Source: a candidate division CSSED10-310 bacterium | Lineage (GTDB): Bacteria > CSSED10-310 | DNA: 51,756 nucleotides | Assembly (NCBI GenBank): GCA_003558985.1 | Contig: PWNJ01000018.1 | Location: 1 to 51,756, forward strand | Direction of reading: 5' to 3' | Shown: in pieces, positions 1 through 8,761 of the stretch | Layout: every line of letters starts with the position of its first letter | Numbering within the stretch: position 1 is the first letter of the stretch | Position numbers and translations under genes: made by a program | The notes under the pieces: generated by a model | What the model was told of the DNA's origin: nothing | The model's input: only the letters and a program-made list of their open reading frames with translations | Database searches by the model: none

Positions 1-3000
1 GCCCAGCCGATAGGTTTCCTCAAGCACATCCAATTGTTTTTGAATCAGGTTCAGTGAGCGATCACTTTTTCGTAACTCTACCAGATTTCGTTCAATTTGC
101 TGCTGAATCTGCAACTCCAGCCCCTTGACTGTATGTTCAGCGATTCGTATATCCGATTGTTTACGCAAATTTTCAGCCCGGCGAAAACCTCCGTCCAGAA
201 TCGACCAGCGTGCCGACAGCTCAATATTCCATGAGCTGTTATCAGCGCCAAGACCACCGCTTGAACGCCACTGGTTCGCATAGCGCAGATCGAATGTGGG
301 AAGCCATTGTGCCTGTATTTCACGGAGCAGATATTCATTCATTCGAATATCAAGCCGTGATGCCTCAAGGTCTTTTCGGTTTTGCCATGCCTTGTGCAGC
401 AACTCATCCAGATCAGTTGACACCGGTTCATATTTTGGAGGTGTTACGATATCGAATTGTCCGACATGATCAGTCAACGCTGCCAAAGCAGTTTTTGACA
501 TATCAACCGCGTCGTGCGCTGCTGCCAGCATATTCTGTGCATCAATCACTTCGCTTTCAGCCCGCAAGACATCAATGCGAGTCGCTTGACCAACATCACT
601 CAGACCTTTGCTTAAACGCAAAAACTCTTCAGCGTTAGCCAGCGCCTCGGAGGCTACAATCACTGCGTTTTTAGCTGATTCTATCTGGTAATATACTCCG
701 ACTACAGCTACAAGCAAATCGTTTGATGCATGCTCCTGGTGCAATTCAACCGCATCTCGTCCGGCATAGGCATATCGCAGTAACGGAAACGCCCGTGGAT
801 TAAAGACGGCAATAGACGCATTCAATACCGCATAACCCACATCCTGTTTTTGAATATCCAGTTCCATAAACTCATCATTTTCACCGGGCAGAGTTATAGA
901 AACTCCCCTGTCGTGATGAATCCATCCGGCATTTACGGATATATGAGGCATCAGCATTGACCAGGCCTGTTGTATCAGATAATCCGACTGTTTCAGACGT
1001 TCATTCAGTGTTTGTATTCCAGGATTGTACATCAAAGCCATATCAATCGCCTGCTCAAGAGTAATGACCGGAAGATCATTATCTTCATTATCATTTGCGC
1101 GGGTTATTGACGGTATGGCCAACATGGTAACAAGAACACATGCAGCCACTGTTTTACGTTTTGATAGAATACTTTTTACTCGCACCTTAAACCGTTCCTG
1201 TAACAAATACAGCACCGGTACAACAATTAGCGTCAAAAGTGTTGCGAATAACAATCCGAAGATCACTGCCTGAGCCATTGGGCCCCACCACTGGGTATTT
1301 TCAGAGCCAATATCCAGAACCATATTCTTGAAATCAATGCTAACGCCGATTGCCATCGGTGTCATACCCAGCATCGTTGTAATGGCGGTAAGAAACACGG
1401 GTCTGAAACGGACGGAACCGGCTTTGACAAGGGCTTCTATAATTGGCAGACCCTGTGCGCGCATTCGGTCAATGTAATCTATCAGAACGATCGAGTTATT
1501 AACGACGATACCGGCCAGTGAAATAATACCCATTCCCGTCATCATGATACTGAAGTTTGATCGTGTTATCAGCAGTCCTAGCAGCACGCCGTTAATTGAC
1601 AGCACGACAGATGCCAGAATAATGAACGGACGAATAACCGAATTAAACTGGGTTGTCAGAATCAGAAATATCAACAATATGCCGATTCCGAACGCTCTTT
1701 GTAAAAATTCAGCCATTTCATCCTGCAATTCGTTCTCACCGGTAAAATGGAATTCATATCCGGGCGGTAACTGAATATTTTCACGTATAATACGTTCCGC
1801 TTCAGCCATAACCTGAGAACTTGGTCTACCCTCAACTTCACCGCTGATTTTAACAGATCGATTTCCGTCAATCCTTTTTATACTTCCCAGCCCTCCAGCG
1901 GTACGAACGACAGCAACATCTCTGAGCGGAATCTGGACATTGTCCATACCAGTTACACGGATATCCAGAATATCAGTTATGGAATCTCGGAAAGAATGAT
2001 CATATTTAACAACGATATCGTATTCCTCGTCGCCTTCCCGAAGCACCGCCGCTACAGTTCCATTGACTGCTGTGCTGACAGCCATTGCGATAGATGCTGA
2101 ATTAACTTTACGCTGCATGGCTTTTTCCCGGTCAACTTCAATCTGTATTTCCGGGCGCGACCCATCAAAATCGCTTTCAATTTCAATAGCGCCGGGTATC
2201 TGAGCTACCAGAGGTATTACTTTCAAGGCAAATTCGTTCAATTTCTGATAATCCGGTCCTGATATTTCAATCGATATTGGATCACCGGTGGGAGGTCCCA
2301 TTTCTTCAAGTCTCATTCTAACTTTGCCGCCAACAATTGAGTCAAGCTGGTCACGAATGGAGTTGACTGTTTCCCATGTGCTTTGTTTTCGAAGCCGTCT
2401 ATCTTTGAACTCGATATCGACAACACCCATATTTGAACGGCCGCCGCTGCCCGGAAACCCGCCGAAACTTGGACTGAATCCACTATTTCCGATAACAGAT
2501 TCCGAATTTTCTTCCGCCAGGCAAATCGCTTCAATTTGACGAATTACCTCGTCCGTACGATCAAGCGCCATACCCTGAGGACCTTCAAAACTGACCTGAG
2601 CACGCCGGGGTTCGGACGGCGGAAAAAACTCAACACCCGTCCCAATGTTGACAAACAAAACAATTGTAAACACAAGGAAAGAAAAAGCTCCAATCACAAT
2701 AAGCAAGGGATGACGTAATGCTTTGCGAAGCAGAGATTGATACGTTCGTAAAATTTTACCGTTTTTTGTGCCACTTTCATCAAAGATTTTTCCGCGGGAC
2801 GGATTAAGAAAATCGCCGGCAATGACCGGATTAATAAAGGCTGCAACAAACAGCGTGGCGATCAGAGCCGTCATAACGGTCATGGGCAGATAAATCATAA
2901 AATCACCGGAAATACCCGGCATAAAAAGCAGCGGAAAAAAAGCGGCAACGGTTGTTGATGTTGATGCGACAATTGGCCAGATCACTTCTTTTGCGCCGTC

Positions 3001-4263
3001 AATTGCAGCCGTTCTGACATCCTTTCCGCTGGACGCATGCCTGTATATGTTTTCAATCACGACAATTGAGTTGTCAACAAGCATTCCCAGGGCAAGAATC
3101 AGTGAAAACAACACGACAAAATTCAGCGTTACCCCCATCAGTTCCAGCACAATAAATGTAATCAGTATTGACAGTGGAATAGCAAATGCTACAAACGAGG
3201 CATTTCGGAAACCCAAAGAAATGCACAACACAATCAATACCATCAGCAATCCGGAAATAATGCTGTTTTCGACATCGTTTACCTGATCCCGAATCATTTC
3301 ACTGGCATCCTGAACAATGCGTATTTCCGTTCCGGGAGGTAAAAACGGTATGGACTGTTCAAGAACAGTGTTTATGGACTCGGCTACATCAACAATATTG
3401 GCTCCAGACTGTTTGCGTATTCGCAACGTAATACAGTTTGTGCCATTCAGTCTGCTGTATGTTTCACGTTCTTTGAAACTGTCGGAGATACGTCCAATAT
3501 CGCTTATCTTGACTGCTTTACCTTGCGGAGCTTTGATAACAATATCTTCCATCTGATAAATATCGCGATATTCACCGGGAATACGCACTGAATATCTGCT
3601 GCCGCCAAGCTCAAGACTTCCGGCTGGTGTTGTCCGGTGTTCCTGCTGTATTCGTCCAATAATCTGTTCAACACCGATTTTATAAAACTCCAGCCGTTCA
3701 GGATCCAGATAAACATAAATCTCACGATCCTGACCACCCAGCAAATCAACCCCCAGAACACCGCTGATCTGCTCAATTTTCTCCTCAAGTTCTTCCCCGA
3801 CTTTTTTCAGTCGCCTCTCACCATAATCTCCCGATACAATGATCTGCATAATTGGGAAATCAGTCGTATTGATTTCAATAATTCTGGGTTCTTCAGCATC
3901 AGAAGGCAATCGCGCCTTTGCCTGGTCAACTCTGTCACGTACACGCTGATACGCATCAACAGTACGAACGGTCGTTTCAAATTCAATCGTTACCGTGGAT
4001 ATCGACTCAAGACTGGTTGAGGTAATTTGCTCGATATCCTGTAAATCATTCAGCTCGCGTTCGATGACATTGGTCACCAGACGCTCTATATCTTCTGGTG
4101 ATACCCCGGGATAAACGGTATGTACCAGTATAAATGGTATTTCTATCTCCGGAGCTGCTTCCAGCGGCAGCCGACGATACGCACCGATACCCATAATGAC
4201 AATACCTGCCAGCAATACATACACCGATGTTTTGAAACGCATCATAATTTCTGAGATAAACAT
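1..4263 (-). CDS. RND efflux permease fused to TolC-like outer-membrane factor (partial, 3' end outside window)
   Basis: One uninterrupted frame of 1421 codons runs off the window edge. Residues 1 to about 1025 are an RND proton-antiport permease of the HAE1/SwrC-like type. They start MFISEIMMRFKTSVYVLL, carry YPGVSPEDIE, a TM4 motif LGMLVDNSIV (D397, one Asp where AcrB has two) and VNNSIVLIDYID in the second half, and end with TM12 (about 1003-1021). A basic linker, a hydrophobic segment (about 1039-1052) and SITRA (1052-1056) follow, which together resemble a signal peptide. Residues from about 1062 are a TolC-type outer-membrane factor (TLEQAIDMALMYNPGIQ, GQATRIDVLRAESEV, SARWSILDGGFR). 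I read every codon across the junction (1 to about 1320) and found no stop or frameshift. The start ATG 4263 follows CCGGAG. It lies just downstream of the membrane-fusion lipoprotein, so the locus encodes a whole tripartite pump. The substrate cannot be told. Confidence 0.9.
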   Translation of the reverse strand, partial: MFISEIMMRFKTSVYVLLAGIVIMGIGAYRRLPLEAAPEIEIPFILVHTVYPGVSPEDIERLVTNVIERELNDLQDIEQITSTSLESISTVTIEFETTVRTVDAYQRVRDRVDQAKARLPSDAEEPRIIEINTTDFPIMQIIVSGDYGERRLKKVGEELEEKIEQISGVLGVDLLGGQDREIYVYLDPERLEFYKIGVEQIIGRIQQEHRTTPAGSLELGGSRYSVRIPGEYRDIYQMEDIVIKAPQGKAVKISDIGRISDSFKERETYSRLNGTNCITLRIRKQSGANIVDVAESINTVLEQSIPFLPPGTEIRIVQDASEMIRDQVNDVENSIISGLLMVLIVLCISLGFRNASFVAFAIPLSILITFIVLELMGVTLNFVVLFSLILALGMLVDNSIVVIENIYRHASSGKDVRTAAIDGAKEVIWPIVASTSTTVAAFFPLLFMPGISGDFMIYLPMTVMTALIATLFVAAFINPVIAGDFLNPSRGKIFDESGTKNGKILRTYQSLLRKALRHPLLIVIGAFSFLVFTIVLFVNIGTGVEFFPPSEPRRAQVSFEGPQGMALDRTDEVIRQIEAICLAEENSESVIGNSGFSPSFGGFPGSGGRSNMGVVDIEFKDRRLRKQSTWETVNSIRDQLDSIVGGKVRMRLEEMGPPTGDPISIEISGPDYQKLNEFALKVIPLVAQIPGAIEIESDFDGSRPEIQIEVDREKAMQRKVNSASIAMAVSTAVNGTVAAVLREGDEEYDIVVKYDHSFRDSITDILDIRVTGMDNVQIPLRDVAVVRTAGGLGSIKRIDGNRSVKISGEVEGRPSSQVMAEAERIIRENIQLPPGYEFHFTGENELQDEMAEFLQRAFGIGILLIFLILTTQFNSVIRPFIILASVVLSINGVLLGLLITRSNFSIMMTGMGIISLAGIVVNNSIVLIDYIDRMRAQGLPIIEALVKAGSVRFRPVFLTAITTMLGMTPMAIGVSIDFKNMVLDIGSENTQWWGPMAQAVIFGLLFATLLTLIVVPVLYLLQERFKVRVKSILSKRKTVAACVLVTMLAIPSITRANDNEDNDLPVITLEQAIDMALMYNPGIQTLNERLKQSDYLIQQAWSMLMPHISVNAGWIHHDRGVSITLPGENDEFMELDIQKQDVGYAVLNASIAVFNPRAFPLLRYAYAGRDAVELHQEHASNDLLVAVVGVYYQIESAKNAVIVASEALANAEEFLRLSKGLSDVGQATRIDVLRAESEVIDAQNMLAAAHDAVDMSKTALAALTDHVGQFDIVTPPKYEPVSTDLDELLHKAWQNRKDLEASRLDIRMNEYLLREIQAQWLPTFDLRYANQWRSSGGLGADNSSWNIELSARWSILDGGFRRAENLRKQSDIRIAEHTVKGLELQIQQQIERNLVELRKSDRSLNLIQKQLDVLEETYRLG

Positions 4264-4293
4264 GTGTCTTCTCCGGAAAATTTATTGCAATTG

Positions 4294-5352
4294 TTAACGG
4301 TTCATGATCTGAACCGACTGGCCATCGATAAGATCACGGTGGCCTTCAGTAATAAGCATATCGCCGGGATTCAGACCGGATTTAATAACGACAGAATGTC
4401 TTTCCGACGGCCCGGATTCAACTTGTCTTCGCTTCGCAATCGTATCTTCGGCAACAAAGACAAATTGTCCTTCCGGCAATTCAACAACGACATCTTGCGG
4501 TATGACAATGACATCAACATGTTCTTTGAGATTGATTGTCAGTCGCGTAGCCATTCCGACCAGAATACGTCCGGATTCATTGGGTGTTCGTACCCGGATT
4601 GTAAACGTTCGACTTTCAGGATCAGCATTTGGCAGCACGACATCCACTTTTCCGGGAAATGTTTCGTCAAGAGCATTGATAAACACACAGACATCAAGTC
4701 CGGGACGAATATGCGCAATACGTGTTTCCGGCGCCTGAGCTGTAATAATGATTTCAGAATAATCAATTACCCTCAAAAGAGGCGATCCGGGCATGATGTA
4801 TTCACCAACCCGTGCGTAACGACCTGAAACAACACCGTTAATCGTAGACCTGATCTCACTTTGACGCAATCGGCTGCGAGCTTGCCTGAGTTGCGCTTCT
4901 GCCTGCACAAGCGCTGTCCGGGCTTCATCCAGATGCTGTTGAGTCACCAGCTCATCCTGACGAAGTGTTTCCAGGCGCTCAAACGTCTTTTTAGCCAGGT
5001 CATGAGCTGCCAGAGCCTGTTCCGCCTGAGCCGTCAGCATTTCATAATCAACGCGAGCCAGGACTTGTCCTCGCTGCACCGTGTCACCATAATCAACTGC
5101 CAGATATTCCAATCGGCCAGCAACTTCAGCAGAATAGGTCAAGTCTGCATCAGCGCCGGTCACACCAAGCAATCGCAATGTCTCGGTAAATGTCGTTAAC
5201 TCTATCATCGAAACCCTGACATTTGCCGGAATTACACGGTTTTCATTGTTATGTATTACCGATGCCGGAGAACTTTCAGAACACCCCGATACGCCAACAA
5301 ACATTAAAACAATAATTATTCCAGCAACAAAAAACACAACAGATTGTTTCAT
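4294..5352 (-). CDS. HlyD/AcrA-type periplasmic membrane-fusion lipoprotein
   Basis: This is the 352-residue adaptor of an RND efflux pump. The N-terminus is a lipoprotein signal with lipobox VSGC, lipid-accepting Cys24. A lipoyl-like half (AEVAGRLEYLAVDYGDTV) leads into an alpha-helical hairpin (about 110-168, rich in Ala, Gln, Arg and Leu). The second lipoyl half (INGVVSGRYARVGEYI), a beta-barrel and a membrane-proximal domain (LPEGQFVFVAED) follow. The length is usual for the family. The gene ends 30 bases before the permease-TolC fusion start, so the two are almost certainly co-transcribed and form one pump. Confidence 0.93.
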   Translation of the reverse strand: MKQSVVFFVAGIIIVLMFVGVSGCSESSPASVIHNNENRVIPANVRVSMIELTTFTETLRLLGVTGADADLTYSAEVAGRLEYLAVDYGDTVQRGQVLARVDYEMLTAQAEQALAAHDLAKKTFERLETLRQDELVTQQHLDEARTALVQAEAQLRQARSRLRQSEIRSTINGVVSGRYARVGEYIMPGSPLLRVIDYSEIIITAQAPETRIAHIRPGLDVCVFINALDETFPGKVDVVLPNADPESRTFTIRVRTPNESGRILVGMATRLTINLKEHVDVIVIPQDVVVELPEGQFVFVAEDTIAKRRQVESGPSERHSVVIKSGLNPGDMLITEGHRDLIDGQSVQIMNR

Positions 5353-5574
5353 TTAATACCACTCATTCAGCATTGTGCCAGATGTCTGTACCCTTCTTGT
5401 TGCAACGTCAATTTGACAATCAGTCACGCTTGTCGGCGTGTCACATTTGCCAAGCAGGCTTATATCATTTTTTTCTATAATCAACAAAGAACTATGAAAA
5501 ATTAATCTATTGTTTGGCGAAACATATGGCGTAACGGTGTTTGGTGATTTACCTGACATGTCCCGAAGCTGCAA
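5353..5574 (-). other. Gap with an unsupported 73-codon frame and a small inverted repeat
   Basis: These 222 bases lie between the outer-membrane protein gene and the adaptor gene. A TTG-initiated frame fills the gap exactly, but I recognise no family and see no convincing ribosome-binding site. An imperfect inverted repeat (CACGC, 6-base loop, GCGTG) lies near 5427-5442. The stretch may be the leader/operator of the efflux genes rather than coding. Confidence 0.35.
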
Positions 5575-6765
5575 TTATTGCCTGACAAAGAATGTAAGGT
5601 TTAATCCCAATCGTTGCTGATCGATCTCAAAGTCTTTTTCTTCCTGAGTGCGATGAAAAAACCTGTAAAAACCTTTAACTCGACACCATGAGAACAGGTC
5701 ATATCCCAGCATAATATTTGCTTTTGTCGAGTGAGTTTTCAACAGAGGTTCCTGGGCATGGTAATCCAGTTTGGAATAAGCCACATCTGCCTGGAACGTA
5801 AACGGACCATCGTAGTGAACCATTGCTGAAGCATATTCGTTGTAAAAATATTTTCTAACCCCGCGCTCCGATAAATCATATTTTGATCCTGCTTTGATAC
5901 TCAGTGTCCATTCGTCAGTAATTGGTATAGCGCTTTTGAGAGAAACACCATAATTCGTATATTGGGGATTCATTCGTCTTGGAACGTCTCCATCAAATTC
6001 ATATCGAAACAAATGAGCTTGTACCGTCACCTCCGCTCCAATTTTCAGACTGGATGTAAACCCGACAGTTGCTTCAACACGCTGATGCCCCGGACTGATG
6101 TCATTCATGGAATAATTTCTGAATATATAGTCCATATTTGAAAAGAAAACCATTTCCGGAAGCAGTATATACGATCCTGAAACAGAAATACCCCAATCCT
6201 GCCAGTTAACTCCGTGAACAAACTCGTTGTTAAACAAATTGATATCGGAACGATACCTTTTATGAGCCCATATCCCGGCGACTTCCAGTTCGTACCAATC
6301 ATCCATAACGAATTTCATACCCGATCGAAACGCATAACTGGCTGTTTTACCCATGAACTCAGGAACGTCATCGTTTTGTGCTCCAAAACTGGACCAATCC
6401 AGGTTTGACCGGGCAAAAAATGTCATGGTATCCGAATATGAATACAGCCAGTCCACAGCGCTATCAAATTGATATCTGCTATTGATCTCCGGTGAGCCCT
6501 GAAACCGGTCCTGAACATAATTTAAATGGAGTTTGAGAATATTATTCAAAAAAATGTTTTCCATTTTTAGAAATGGATTAATGGAAAACAGCGAAGATTC
6601 TTCATATTCCAGCATATCAAACGCAAGTTCCGGATTGCTATCATGCGCCCACCCTATTGTAAGTCCGGCTTTGTTTTGGCCGATAGCTAATGGAGGACAC
6701 AAGCAAGCCGCAAAAACTGTAAAAAACAGTAATCCAGTATTGAATTTGGTTGGTATATCTATCAT
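5575..6765 (-). CDS. Outer-membrane beta-barrel protein
   Basis: The 396-residue product starts with a Sec signal peptide (hydrophobic core TGLLFFTVFAACLCPPLAIG, about 10-29). The rest is alternating polar/aromatic strands rich in Tyr, Phe and Trp with short turns, ending in LGLNLTFFVRQ, as expected of an outer-membrane barrel. ATG 6765 is preceded by GGGGAG at good spacing. It resembles the barrels often encoded in exopolysaccharide clusters, but I cannot name a family. It sits between the FHA-GGDEF gene and the efflux genes on the same strand, so it may act in polysaccharide export or as part of the envelope system. Confidence 0.75.
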   Translation of the reverse strand: MIDIPTKFNTGLLFFTVFAACLCPPLAIGQNKAGLTIGWAHDSNPELAFDMLEYEESSLFSINPFLKMENIFLNNILKLHLNYVQDRFQGSPEINSRYQFDSAVDWLYSYSDTMTFFARSNLDWSSFGAQNDDVPEFMGKTASYAFRSGMKFVMDDWYELEVAGIWAHKRYRSDINLFNNEFVHGVNWQDWGISVSGSYILLPEMVFFSNMDYIFRNYSMNDISPGHQRVEATVGFTSSLKIGAEVTVQAHLFRYEFDGDVPRRMNPQYTNYGVSLKSAIPITDEWTLSIKAGSKYDLSERGVRKYFYNEYASAMVHYDGPFTFQADVAYSKLDYHAQEPLLKTHSTKANIMLGYDLFSWCRVKGFYRFFHRTQEEKDFEIDQQRLGLNLTFFVRQ

Positions 6766-6875
6766 ATATATCTCCCCGATCAGAATAAGCCAAGGCCCAT
6801 GATGAGCTTATTCATACAGTCTTTCGAAAAATTTTTCAAAACTATTTGTTTGAATAGCAAAAGCTGAATGCAATT

Positions 6876-7847
6876 TTAAAAAGCAGATATATTGTTTTGA
6901 AAAATACAGGTGGTGTTTCGACCTTTTTGTTTTGCCTGATACAAAGCTACATCCGCACGTCTGTATAATTCCGTTGTTTTCAGTTGAGCTCCGCAATCAT
7001 CAGATATCCCTATGGATATTGTCATATTCAGCGGTTTATCTTCATCAGTCTTCAAGTTTCGTATAACACATAACATCCTGTCAGCCAGTTCTTTTGCTTT
7101 ATCAGCGTTTAAGCCTGGAATAATAACAGCAAACTCATCTCCACCCAATCGCGCCACGATATCCTCAGCACGAAGACAGTTAGCGATCGTTTCAGCAAAA
7201 AGCTTGAGAATTCTATCACCGTACGGATGGCCAAACTGATCATTTATCTTTTTGAAGTGGTCAATATCAATTAGCAGCAGTGAATAGGGGGAGTTGGAAT
7301 TTAGAAACTTGTCACGAATATGAATGATCAATTGATCAAAAGCACGACGATTATAAACTCCGGTTAACGAATCCTGGGCCACCATACTCAAAACAACATT
7401 TCGATCGTTGATACACTTGATCGATTCGATTCGAAACAACAATATTGTTTCTGAACCAATTTCTATGGTTTCACCCGGATTTAGCCATTCACTTGTAATT
7501 CGTTTTCCTTTGGAAAATGTTCCATTGGTACTTTCAAGGTCTTTTACCAGGATAGAGTAGCTGTCTTTATGTTGTTTAACTTCGGATATTTCTATATGAG
7601 TTCTTGATATCAAGCGATCGTTTAACGTCAGATTACTGGAAGAATCCCTGCCAACAGTCAGGTTATTTTGGCAAAGGGGAAGCATGCGTCCTACATCCAG
7701 CAGATTTCCGGACACTACAACCAGAACCGGTACCCTGGAAATGTCATCAGCAAAATTATCAACACTGAGCAGTTTGGTTTTGCCAGGTTCATGCTTCGAA
7801 TCAGTATCTGTTGTCAGATGTTTATCTGTATTTCTTTTTTTGCTCAA
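6876..7847 (-). CDS. FHA domain-diguanylate cyclase (GGDEF) protein
   Basis: The 323-residue cytoplasmic protein has an FHA phosphopeptide-binding domain at about 63-125 (TVGRDSSSNLTL, ISRTHIEIS, DLESTNGTF, the usual Arg, Ser and Asn positions). A GGDEF domain follows at about 155-318 (DSLTGVYNRRAF, LLIDIDHFKKINDQFGH, GGDEF at 235-239). An RxxD inhibitory site (R226-D229) lies five residues before GGDEF, so feedback by c-di-GMP is expected. Only a TTG at 7847 is available as start. It overlaps the end of the epimerase gene by 26 bases, implying translational coupling. It likely makes c-di-GMP in response to Ser/Thr phosphorylation. Its place among polysaccharide and export genes suggests control of envelope or biofilm functions. 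Confidence 0.92.
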   Translation of the reverse strand: MSKKRNTDKHLTTDTDSKHEPGKTKLLSVDNFADDISRVPVLVVVSGNLLDVGRMLPLCQNNLTVGRDSSSNLTLNDRLISRTHIEISEVKQHKDSYSILVKDLESTNGTFSKGKRITSEWLNPGETIEIGSETILLFRIESIKCINDRNVVLSMVAQDSLTGVYNRRAFDQLIIHIRDKFLNSNSPYSLLLIDIDHFKKINDQFGHPYGDRILKLFAETIANCLRAEDIVARLGGDEFAVIIPGLNADKAKELADRMLCVIRNLKTDEDKPLNMTISIGISDDCGAQLKTTELYRRADVALYQAKQKGRNTTCIFQNNISAF

Positions 7848-8754
7848 TATAATACCGTACAGCCCTTTTTACCCCTGCTGGAAATGTTATTTCCGGCGAC
7901 CAGTTTAACGATTGAACAGCACGATCAGAATTCAACGCAATACGATTGACCTCTCCGGGTCTGGGTAAAGAATAATTTGGTTTACGATTAAACTCAAGCG
8001 CTTTTGATACACAGTCATAAACATTCTGATCAGAAACTTCCTGGCCCCATCCCAGATTAAGGGTTTCACAACTACCTTTTTCCAATGCCAGAATGTTGGC
8101 TTGAACAACATCGCTGATGTAAAGATAATCACGAGTTTTTGTTCCGTCACCGAAGATTGTCGGTGTTTTTTTGCTCAGCATCTGTAAAGCAAATATTGCA
8201 ATAACACCAGCTTCGCCTTCAGGATTTTGTCTTGGGCCATAGACATTTGGATATCGGAATATTGTATAATCAAGTCCATGTAGCAGATGCCAGATACGGA
8301 TATAATGTTCAACAGATAATTTTGCGGCGCCATATGGAGACAGTGGAACAGCGGGTGTCTTTTCAGAAACCGGCAATGAATCCGGTTCCCCGTAAATAGC
8401 TCCACCAGTTGACGAAAATATTATTTTTTTTGTTCTGTATTTGACCGCGTTTTTTAAAAGATTTAACGATCCAATTATGTTGTTTTCGGCATCATAGATC
8501 GGATTAACCACTGAATGACGCAAATTTATATGCGCTGCATGATGATTGACTACATCCGGCTGAAACCTGAAAAAAATGTTATCAAGCGCTTCGTCCTGAA
8601 TTCTGCAGTTATAAAACACAGCTTTTTTATTGACAAAGGAATGATCCCCTGTTGAAAGATCATCTACAACAGCAACATCACATCCGTGATCAATATATGC
8701 ATCAACAATATTTGAACCTATAAATCCAGCGCCACCTGTAACAAGTATCTTCAT
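7822..8754 (-). CDS. NAD-dependent sugar epimerase (GalE-like, extended SDR)
   Basis: The 310-residue extended short-chain dehydrogenase has an N-terminal Rossmann motif TGGAGFIG, Asp pair VVDDLSTG for the NAD ribose, the catalytic Ser/Thr region FSSTGGAIYG and the YxxxK motif (YGAAK). This is the UDP-glucose 4-epimerase-like family that interconverts nucleotide sugars. The exact substrate cannot be read. ATG 8754 directly follows the sugar-transferase gene and AGG lies six bases upstream. It likely supplies a nucleotide sugar to the neighbouring initiating sugar transferase. Confidence 0.9.
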   Translation of the reverse strand: MKILVTGGAGFIGSNIVDAYIDHGCDVAVVDDLSTGDHSFVNKKAVFYNCRIQDEALDNIFFRFQPDVVNHHAAHINLRHSVVNPIYDAENNIIGSLNLLKNAVKYRTKKIIFSSTGGAIYGEPDSLPVSEKTPAVPLSPYGAAKLSVEHYIRIWHLLHGLDYTIFRYPNVYGPRQNPEGEAGVIAIFALQMLSKKTPTIFGDGTKTRDYLYISDVVQANILALEKGSCETLNLGWGQEVSDQNVYDCVSKALEFNRKPNYSLPRPGEVNRIALNSDRAVQSLNWSPEITFPAGVKRAVRYYIEQKKKYR

Positions 8755-8761
8755 GTTTAAC

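Noticed and set aside
4264-4827. 187-codon plus-strand frame
   Set aside because: It lies fully opposite the membrane-fusion protein, whose domains are clear; no family features.
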